From assembly GCA_009782385.1 (NCBI GenBank), contig WRJE01000018.1, positions 1 to 32,759 of the forward strand: a DNA stretch of 32,759 nt. Direction: 5' to 3'. The position numbers and the translations under genes were made by a program. The notes under the pieces were generated by a model, which worked only from the letters and a program-made list of their open reading frames with translations, did not search any database and was not told the DNA's origin. Below, piece after piece: positions 27,259-32,759 of this stretch (position 1 is its first letter; every line of letters begins with the position of its first letter). The DNA is from Oscillospiraceae bacterium. Lineage in GTDB: Bacteria; Bacillota; Clostridia; Oscillospirales; UBA929.

Positions 27259-29433
27259 TTAATAAAACTTGGTTTCTGTCCAGTCTGAACCGCCCGCGCG
27301 ACCATTCTGAAAATAAATTGTCTCTATCCAACCTGAAGCTCCGGCAGAGTTGACCGCTCTGACTCGAACAGGATAAGCATAATGCGGAAACCCGTCTTTA
27401 TCACGTATCTCATATGCGTTACCAAATGACCTAATCGAAAATGATGTCATAGTATTATTTGTAAACTCACGAGGTGTGAACCAAACATTTGACGAATCAA
27501 TAAACTGCAATTCATACCAAAGTACTCCTTGAACGTTTTCCCATGATACAGTTGTATTTGAATTACCTCGACTGTATTTCAACCAACTAGGCGTTTTGGG
27601 TGGAGTTACATTATTAGAGCTTGATATGTCAGCTATCCACTGAGCATAATATGTTAGGCTTGAGTTTCTATTTGTAACTCCTGTGTCAAAAGTGATATTT
27701 TGATTAGGCATATCAAGACCATATGATGTGTTATTCTCATATCTCCATCCGATAAATGTGTAGCCATGTCGTAATGGTTCCGTTCTTGATAGATTGAATG
27801 TAACTACCCCGTTGGCATCCTTAACTTCAACATGATTACTCGGCGCACCGATACCACCATTTGCATCGTAATTTATATAACAGGCATAGTCAGTAGTCGC
27901 TACAGTCATATGCCACATTGCATAGAGCGTAACATCTGCGTCTTTATTGTATGTATCACCTGAAGCATATGTTGAGTAAAAATCTGCATTGGGGGTTTCT
28001 CCCCAACCTATAAAATTATATCCGCTCCGTGTTGGCTTAGTAGAGTTTATAGTCAATGGAACGCCCTCAGTTTTGGTTTGGCTTGACGGCGCACCGTTTC
28101 CACCGTTTGCGTCATATTTAATTGTATAAGTTTTGTCAACTGTAGCATTACTATTGTTGCTATGATTGTATGTTATCTCTGCCCACGGCGACACTCCGGC
28201 AGCATTTACCGCGCGAATACGGAAGCCGTAGTTATGACTACCTAATTGTGTGACTGTATATGACAATGCTTTACTATCTCTATACTCCGTATCCTTTTTC
28301 CAAGCACCATTTGTATTTGGACTTTTATACTCTGCCTCATACGAGGTTGCGCCCGAAACTTCATTCCAAGAAATTTCCGCAGTAGTGTTATTCGATTTAC
28401 TCGCGCGTAACCCCGAGGGCATAGAAGGTTTAAGATTTTCTATGCCTATTAACACTCCGGTAACTGCGCCTAAGACACCGGAGTTAACATACTCAATCTC
28501 AGTCCAATCTGACATTCCGGCAGAGTTTACCGAGCGGACACGGAAACCGTAAGTATGGCTACCTAATCTTGTTGCTATATATGATGTGCCGCCTTTATAT
28601 TCCGTGTCTTTGACCCAAGCGTTATTTGTATTAGGGCTTCTATACTCTGCAATATATGTCGCACCTGATGCTGCGTTCCACGATATCCTCGCGGTCGTAG
28701 AACTTGCCTTTGAAACAGTCAATCCAGATGGTTTGTTAGGAGGGATAGTGATGCTTGCGCTACTGTTAACATTGTTGCCTCCTAAGGCGGTAATTCTGTA
28801 TAGCCATATATCCCGTGAACCATATGTGCTAATAAATTTCTCATATGTCCAATAGCTAAGTTTAATTGGCCCGCCAGTTCCCGCACTATTATCACCACCA
28901 TACTCCAGAGCATAAAAGCCTGCATCTGTAGCGGATATAAACGCAAGAGAATGTCTGCCGTCTATCCTCAAGTGAGCTCCTGCTTGACCCTTTTCTTGGA
29001 GTAATGTTTTTAACGTTTCTGAGTTATGTTTTTGATCCCCAACCCTAACCATGTCTAATGTTCCATAAACAGCACCATAAATATAATCAGCATATGCATA
29101 ACAACCTGCACATACCCTATTCATTGTAATAGAGTATGCTCCGTCATTGACTGTGCCTACATATCCATAACCTGCATTGGGATAAGGAAAATGTTCACCA
29201 TTTGGTTTCCATTTTGAGTTGCTTATGAAATGGCTGATTACCTTTTTTGCCTTTGCTGCGTCTGTACCGCTGCCACTAAAACTTTGCTTATCAATCGCTG
29301 AAAGCATTTGAGCAATTTCTGTCGAATTTGTAACGTTATAAGTATTAGCTAACGCTGACTCAATATTCGCCCCCATCATTGTTAGCGCGAGGATTAAGCT
29401 AAGTATGACACAACTGATTTTTTTCGTTTTCAT
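27259..29433 (-). CDS. secreted multidomain protein: cysteine-peptidase-like head, FN3 and InlB-type repeats
   Basis: A 724-aa exported protein with a signal peptide (cleavage near residue 29-30 after SALA). Residues 30-215 form an N-terminal domain with Cys108/Cys111 (RVCAGCYAYADYIYG) and His161 (DGRHSLAFISATD). That order recalls papain-like or amidase folds such as CHAP/NlpC, but a third catalytic residue is not assigned. Fibronectin type III-like modules are at about 232-317, 335-424 and 610-708. Two Listeria-Bacteroides (InlB B-type) repeats are at about 434-508 and 515-600, each with YDANGG and FIGW. No LPXTG, SLH or C-terminal anchor is seen, so it is probably released or held by the repeats. 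GGAGG precedes ATG. It follows the stalk-domain gene by 40 bases in the same operon. AT-rich relative to recO and ylbJ. Confidence 0.8.
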   Translation of the reverse strand: MKTKKISCVILSLILALTMMGANIESALANTYNVTNSTEIAQMLSAIDKQSFSGSGTDAAKAKKVISHFISNSKWKPNGEHFPYPNAGYGYVGTVNDGAYSITMNRVCAGCYAYADYIYGAVYGTLDMVRVGDQKHNSETLKTLLQEKGQAGAHLRIDGRHSLAFISATDAGFYALEYGGDNSAGTGGPIKLSYWTYEKFISTYGSRDIWLYRITALGGNNVNSSASITIPPNKPSGLTVSKASSTTARISWNAASGATYIAEYRSPNTNNAWVKDTEYKGGTSYIATRLGSHTYGFRVRSVNSAGMSDWTEIEYVNSGVLGAVTGVLIGIENLKPSMPSGLRASKSNNTTAEISWNEVSGATSYEAEYKSPNTNGAWKKDTEYRDSKALSYTVTQLGSHNYGFRIRAVNAAGVSPWAEITYNHSNNSNATVDKTYTIKYDANGGNGAPSSQTKTEGVPLTINSTKPTRSGYNFIGWGETPNADFYSTYASGDTYNKDADVTLYAMWHMTVATTDYACYINYDANGGIGAPSNHVEVKDANGVVTFNLSRTEPLRHGYTFIGWRYENNTSYGLDMPNQNITFDTGVTNRNSSLTYYAQWIADISSSNNVTPPKTPSWLKYSRGNSNTTVSWENVQGVLWYELQFIDSSNVWFTPREFTNNTMTSFSIRSFGNAYEIRDKDGFPHYAYPVRVRAVNSAGASGWIETIYFQNGRAGGSDWTETKFY

Positions 29434-29473
29434 TATGTTACCTCCATATTATACAAAAGTCGCTTTAATTTAT

Positions 29474-29803
29474 TTATCTTTGACCTTGATTATCTGTTGG
29501 CGTAAAAACATACACTGTTCGTGTATCTCCGTCATATTCTGCACCATAGCCAAACGCTTCGACAAGCACTCCAACAGGTAAATATGTCCTACCTGCGACA
29601 GAAAACGGCTCTACAACATTACCATCGCTGTCTGTTGTGGTGATTTCGAGAGGTTCGCCGTCAATTACAATCTTTATGTCATTAAAATAGGCGTTGAGTT
29701 GCCTATAGTTAGCCGCAGCTAATCCGGGTATGGCAATCGTGCTAAGAATCAACGCGAAAACCACGCCAAGAATGAAGTACCTAATTTTTTCAGTTTTTCG
29801 CAC
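29474..29803 (-). CDS. secreted stalk-domain (copper amine oxidase N-terminal-like) protein
   Basis: A 109-aa exported protein. A hydrophobic signal or anchor (YFILGVVFALILSTIAIPG) ends near LAAA at about residue 31. The rest matches the stalk domain once named copper amine oxidase N-terminal (IKIVIDGEPLEI, then VEPFSVAGRTYLPVGVLVEA). In Clostridia this module is a common extracellular add-on with no catalytic role. The start is GTG with GGAG eight bases upstream. It is the first gene of the unit with the 724-aa protein, transcribed from a near-consensus promoter and divergent from an XRE regulator. Its role is likely surface display or assembly with its partner (inference). Confidence 0.8.
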   Translation of the reverse strand: MRKTEKIRYFILGVVFALILSTIAIPGLAAANYRQLNAYFNDIKIVIDGEPLEITTTDSDGNVVEPFSVAGRTYLPVGVLVEAFGYGAEYDGDTRTVYVFTPTDNQGQR

Positions 29804-29867
29804 AAGTAACTCTCCATTTCATATGTTTTATTTGAAGGTATCGTTTTCACCACAATACCTTGCGGCA

Positions 29868-29896
29868 ATATTATCAATTATTAATTGTTTTGTCAA
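29868..29896 (-). promoter_or_regulatory. promoter of the stalk/secreted-protein unit
   Basis: On the - strand TTGACA (29896-29891), a 17-base spacer, then TAATAT (29873-29868), about 65 bases before the GTG start. Confidence 0.8.
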
Positions 29897-29928
29897 GCAT
29901 TATTTTTACTATTATCAATAATTACTTG
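29871..29928. promoter_or_regulatory. two operator-like direct repeats between divergent genes
   Basis: TTATCAATTATTAATTG (29871-29887) and TTATCAATAATTACTTG (29912-29928) agree at 15 of 17 positions and are 41 bases apart (about four helical turns). The first contains the palindrome CAATTA-T-TAATTG and lies in the spacer of the stalk promoter. They are good candidates for binding by the adjacent XRE protein. Confidence 0.6.
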
Positions 29929-29984
29929 AATTGTTTGCGTTTCTTCCTGTTGTGGTTTACCCTTGCTCTAAGGGGGGATTAATC

Positions 29985-30332
29985 ATGCTCCATTTGCGTC
30001 TATTAGAGTTGCGGAAGAAGAAAGGAATCACTCAAGCGGAAATTGCCGGATTGCTTAGTATTACGCCGCAAGCATACTCTCTTTATGAAACTAGTAAAAA
30101 TAATGTCAACAACGAAACTCTCTGTTACTTAGCTGATTACTATAATGTCACCACCGATTATCTGTTAGGTCGCCAAGAATCCATCCCCTCATTTCTCAAC
30201 GCAGATGAAAAAACCGTAATAGAACAATACAAGGTGCTGGACGAACGCTCTAAGAGTGCGGTTAAGAACTGCCTTGCTTTTGAATATTCAAAAACTCCCA
30301 AAACAGCAGACATAAAAAAATCGGCAATGTAA
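29985..30332 (+). CDS. XRE-family transcriptional regulator
   Basis: A 115-aa Cro/CI-type regulator. Residues 5-60 are a full helix-turn-helix (LRLLELRKKKGITQAEIAG, then TPQAYSLYE and YYNVTTDYLLGR). A short helical tail (NADEKTVIEQYKVLDERSK) probably dimerises it. No sensor or peptidase domain is present. I chose ATG 29985, which follows AGGGGGGAT; the longer frame upstream lacks conservation. It is divergent from the stalk/secreted-protein unit, and repeated boxes lie in the shared gap, so it probably controls that unit. A hairpin terminator follows 28 bases after the stop. Confidence 0.88.
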   Translation: MLHLRLLELRKKKGITQAEIAGLLSITPQAYSLYETSKNNVNNETLCYLADYYNVTTDYLLGRQESIPSFLNADEKTVIEQYKVLDERSKSAVKNCLAFEYSKTPKTADIKKSAM

Positions 30333-30360
30333 TATATCCCCCCGAATTTATCTCAAATAC

Positions 30361-30398
30361 AAAAACGCCTTGATGAAAATTATATCATCATGGCGTTT
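30361..30398 (+). terminator. terminator of the XRE gene
   Basis: AACGCCTTGATGA and TCATCATGGCGTT pair over 13 positions with one mismatch around an eight-base loop, with A and T flanks (AAA before, TTT after). Confidence 0.75.
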
Positions 30399-30402
30399 CC
30401 TT

Positions 30403-30690
30403 GTAGGGCGCGCCCTTTGGTCGCGCCGTCCTGCCCCCGCCGCACCGTTTCCCTCCATCGTTGCCATCCTGTATGGCGCGGCATCCCTGACGCGCCGTGT
30501 TTATTAACACGGGCGGACGAATAACCGCCCATACGGGGTTTTCGCCGTTTTCGTAGGGGCGACCTTTGGTCGTCCGCGTTCCCCCGTAGGGCGCGGCATC
30601 CCTGACGCGCCGTCCCACCCCACCGTCCCGTTATTTCCGTTCCCCTGTAGGGCGTGTCGCCCCCGGCACGCCGTCCCACCCCATCGTCCC
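30403..30690. repeat. family-1 composite array filling the gap before ylbJ; right copy of the 103-bp direct repeat
   Basis: This gap of about 290 bases holds no gene. At least six GTAGGGCG- or GCGCGGCATCC-type hairpins follow one another, partly decayed (for example GTAGGGCGCGCCCTTTGGTC and on). Bases 30511-30613 repeat 27029-27131. The array ends at the ylbJ stop. Several open frames across it are repeat artefacts. Confidence 0.85.
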
Positions 30691-30691
30691 G

Positions 30692-31843
30692 TCATTCTCG
30701 CGTTTGCCGTGTAAGCACAGACAGCATAATCAAAAACGCAAACCCAAGTGTCAATATGAAAGACACCTTCAGCGTTCCCGACAACGCACTGCTGAAATCC
30801 AAGCGGGCAATTTTATCGACCTGTTCCATGAGATAACTTGACACAGGCAATCCGAAATTGAAAACTCTCAGTATTATCAATATGTAGAGCGATGAAATAC
30901 CGCCGTGCAGCAGCTTTCCCGTGATGTACGTCCACGAGCGCAGCCCGCTCTCGCCGATAAAACTCAGCACCTGACAGTGAATCGACACGCCCGCCCACCC
31001 AAGCATAAACGCCGCCATTGCAAGCCGCTGCGCTACATCAGCGTTCAGACCTTTGAGCATCCAAAGTCCCGATGTGACTTCGATAAGCCCCGCCGCGAAC
31101 GGTGTCGCGGACATTATTTCAAAGGTGTAAAGCATTCTTATGGTAACGGCGAAGAATATCACAAATGCGCAGACGTTGAACATGGCATAGAACGATGAGC
31201 GGACAGACTCGGTAAACGCGGTCGACAGCCTTACCGCCCGCTCCGGCGCGTTACGCGCCGACTCCCCTATCGGTTCGCGGTATTTGTAGAATCTGAATAT
31301 CAACCCCACGGTCAGCGACGCGAGGATATGCGCTCCATACAACAGCCATCCGGCCTTTGTGCCGCCGAAAATACCCGCGCCCACCGCGCCGAGAATGAAC
31401 GCCGGCCCGGAATTGTTGCAGAAGCTCAAAAGTCTCTCAGCTTCTGTCTTTGTGCAGTTCCCTTTTTCATAAAGCGCGATTGCGGTACGCGCCCCCACAG
31501 GATAGCCTCCAATAAACCCAAGCACCACCGCCGCCGAACACGCGCCGTTCAATCTAAACAGCGGGCGCATTACGCCCTCAAGGGCGTTGCCCAGATACCG
31601 CGCCGACCCAAGCTCCACAAAAAGCGTTGACAGCACAAAAAACGGGAACAGCGACGGCACGATTATATCAAGGCACAGCGATATACCCTCACGCGCCGCC
31701 AGAGAGGCAAGCTGAGGTTGTATTAGAAGCCCCGCTGATGAGATAATTATTGCGGCTATAAGCAATAAATCAATTAAAGGGCGCGTATTACGCGCCCTTG
31801 GGCGGTCAATGACAGTCCCCACGCGGCGGATTATATCCCTCAT
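30692..31843 (-). CDS. ylbJ: sporulation integral membrane protein YlbJ
   Basis: A 383-aa polytopic membrane protein of the nucleoside-recognition (Gate) superfamily, required for spore cortex formation in Bacillus. Typical stretches are LDIIVPSLFPFFVLSTLFVE, VLGFIGGYPVGARTAIALYE and LLSFCNNSGPAFILGAVGAG, with eight to nine hydrophobic segments. I chose ATG 31843, which overlaps the yqfD stop in ATGA and has GGTGATT upstream. The longer frame inside yqfD is not needed. The gene ends at a long repeat array. The transported substrate is unknown for the family. Confidence 0.93.
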   Translation of the reverse strand: MRDIIRRVGTVIDRPRARNTRPLIDLLLIAAIIISSAGLLIQPQLASLAAREGISLCLDIIVPSLFPFFVLSTLFVELGSARYLGNALEGVMRPLFRLNGACSAAVVLGFIGGYPVGARTAIALYEKGNCTKTEAERLLSFCNNSGPAFILGAVGAGIFGGTKAGWLLYGAHILASLTVGLIFRFYKYREPIGESARNAPERAVRLSTAFTESVRSSFYAMFNVCAFVIFFAVTIRMLYTFEIMSATPFAAGLIEVTSGLWMLKGLNADVAQRLAMAAFMLGWAGVSIHCQVLSFIGESGLRSWTYITGKLLHGGISSLYILIILRVFNFGLPVSSYLMEQVDKIARLDFSSALSGTLKVSFILTLGFAFLIMLSVLTRQTRE

Positions 31844-32759
31844 GGCATAATCACCGTTACGGCGACACTCTCCAGACATTCCGCCGTCATTTCGCATTGA
31901 TATACCATGTCGAGTTCAGTAGTTAGTGAACTGACAGACAGCACTTCTCCGCCCTCCGACTCATCATTAAGCCGCAATCCGAGCGAATATTTCATATAAG
32001 CATCGGCGGAATCATAGGAGATTTTATACTGTGTCGGTTCATATTCCGTAAGCGTCTCTACTACCCACACAAGCGGCAGTGTAAAGCTGCCGCCGATGCT
32101 TAGAGTTTTGCGGTCAACTGTTTTATCGGCGTTGACGGTTTCGGATTTCCCCCAATAGAGGTTAAAACGCCTCCCGGCAATGACTATTGCGCCGCGTTTC
32201 TTCTCGCGTCCCGTGTAGTTTTTACCCGTTGCGTATGAGGGAATCACCGATGTGTATTCGTACCATGTACGCGCCGTAACCTCCGCCATCGCGTGTACCT
32301 GACGCATACCGATGATATTCGAGTTCACAAGACCGCTTACCAGTAACTGCCCCTCCTCGACCGCCTGTCCGACAGTCACCGCCGCCGCGCCCTCGAGAGT
32401 GTTTATAGACGTAATCAAACCCGCCTTTCGCGCGACAATATTGCACGGAACGTTACGCGCTATAATGTCCGGCTTGGGTTCTTTTTCACGCACCTCAACA
32501 CTCGCGCGGCTGCCTTTTACATTTACGGCAAGCCATTCAAGTTCGGGGATTCGCAGAATCATCCTGTTTTGCAGTTCTTTAGAGTCGATATTGCGCCTGA
32601 GCGTACCGATTCCCACGCCCAGCTCGCCAAGCTCGCGCATTATCCTCTCCTTGGGTATTTTTTCGTTGCCATAGACGTTCATATCCCAGATGAACAGTGA
32701 GAGCGCGAATAATCCCGCGCTCATTACGAGTATACTCAGCAGCAGCGCGTAACGCCTGC
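31840..32759 (-). CDS. yqfD: sporulation protein YqfD, 5' partial
   Basis: The frame stays open through the last base of the window, so the N-terminus lies outside. Visible parts are an N-terminal membrane segment (LLLSILVMSAGLFALSLFIW), then a POTRA-like region (IPKERIMRELGELGVGIG, later PELEWLAVNVKGSRASVEV). A long extracellular/forespore domain ending ESVAVTVIMP follows. YqfD is a mother-cell sporulation protein; in Bacillus it sits with yqfC and phoH. Here it is coupled to ylbJ by a four-base overlap. An internal ATG at 32724 is not the start. Confidence 0.9.
   Translation of the reverse strand, partial: RRYALLLSILVMSAGLFALSLFIWDMNVYGNEKIPKERIMRELGELGVGIGTLRRNIDSKELQNRMILRIPELEWLAVNVKGSRASVEVREKEPKPDIIARNVPCNIVARKAGLITSINTLEGAAAVTVGQAVEEGQLLVSGLVNSNIIGMRQVHAMAEVTARTWYEYTSVIPSYATGKNYTGREKKRGAIVIAGRRFNLYWGKSETVNADKTVDRKTLSIGGSFTLPLVWVVETLTEYEPTQYKISYDSADAYMKYSLGLRLNDESEGGEVLSVSSLTTELDMVYQCEMTAECLESVAVTVIMP

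Noticed and set aside
27259-29433. LPXTG-sorted surface protein
   Set aside because: There is no LPXTG-like motif, C-terminal hydrophobic helix or SLH domain at the end of the protein.
30380-30695. overlapping - strand frames of 63-99 aa
   Set aside because: Arg/Gly-rich translations of the palindromic repeat array in several frames; not proteins.

Overview
The window reads as a chromosome segment of an endospore-forming, low-to-mid GC Clostridia, probably in the Oscillospiraceae/Ruminococcaceae neighbourhood. The grounds are a dcw (division and cell wall) cluster headed by mraZ-rsmH-ftsL and a PASTA-type class B PBP, a MurE with the meso-diaminopimelate signature DNPR, an HPr with both His15 and Ser46, and the sporulation genes ylbJ and yqfD. 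The lineage is inferred from gene content only.

Left edge (1-2411, + strand): the right end of an integrated genetic element. It holds a LexA/CI-type repressor (5' cut by the window edge), a membrane-anchored DUF2726/zinc-ribbon protein and a tyrosine integrase. It ends in a 28-base tRNA-Gly 3' fragment that is the attachment-site half, and the displaced tRNA terminator follows. Next (2412-4830) comes a small AT-rich accessory strip: an unrecognised 238-aa protein, a beheaded hicA remnant beside an intact hicB, a 21-aa membrane peptide, and an ArsR/DUF2087 regulator with a near-consensus promoter and an adjacent dyad.

Core block (4863-26980, - strand throughout). Read in transcription order from the right, it is recO, two tandem paralogous small membrane proteins, a SAM methyltransferase, mutS2, HPr, uvrC, rsmD, a PIN-domain toxin/antitoxin pair, coaD and a coiled-coil protein. 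The dcw cluster follows: mraZ-rsmH-ftsL-ftsI-murE-mraY-ftsW-murG-murA-ftsQ-ftsZ. These make and move lipid II (murA, murE, mraY, murG), polymerise and crosslink it at the septum (ftsW, ftsI), and build the divisome (ftsL, ftsQ, ftsZ). murF, murD, murC, murB and ftsA are not in the cluster. Promoters are readable in front of mraZ, murA and ftsZ, so the cluster is probably several transcription units. HPr has its own promoter.

Right part (26990-32759): a lower-GC accessory module lies between two nearly identical 103-bp direct repeats. It holds a 724-aa secreted multidomain protein, a small secreted stalk-domain protein and a divergent XRE regulator, with a repeated operator-like sequence between them. 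Beyond it, the sporulation pair yqfD-ylbJ (- strand) runs off the window.

Two dispersed repeat families run through the intergenic gaps. Family 1 is a REP/BIME-like palindrome with constant GTAGGG...CCCTAC ends and internally variable but complementary stems. Family 2 is an AT-rich repeat of about 50 bp built on TTGTTAATTG. One family-2 copy coincides with the end of a uvrC that lacks its usual C-terminal HhH domain.
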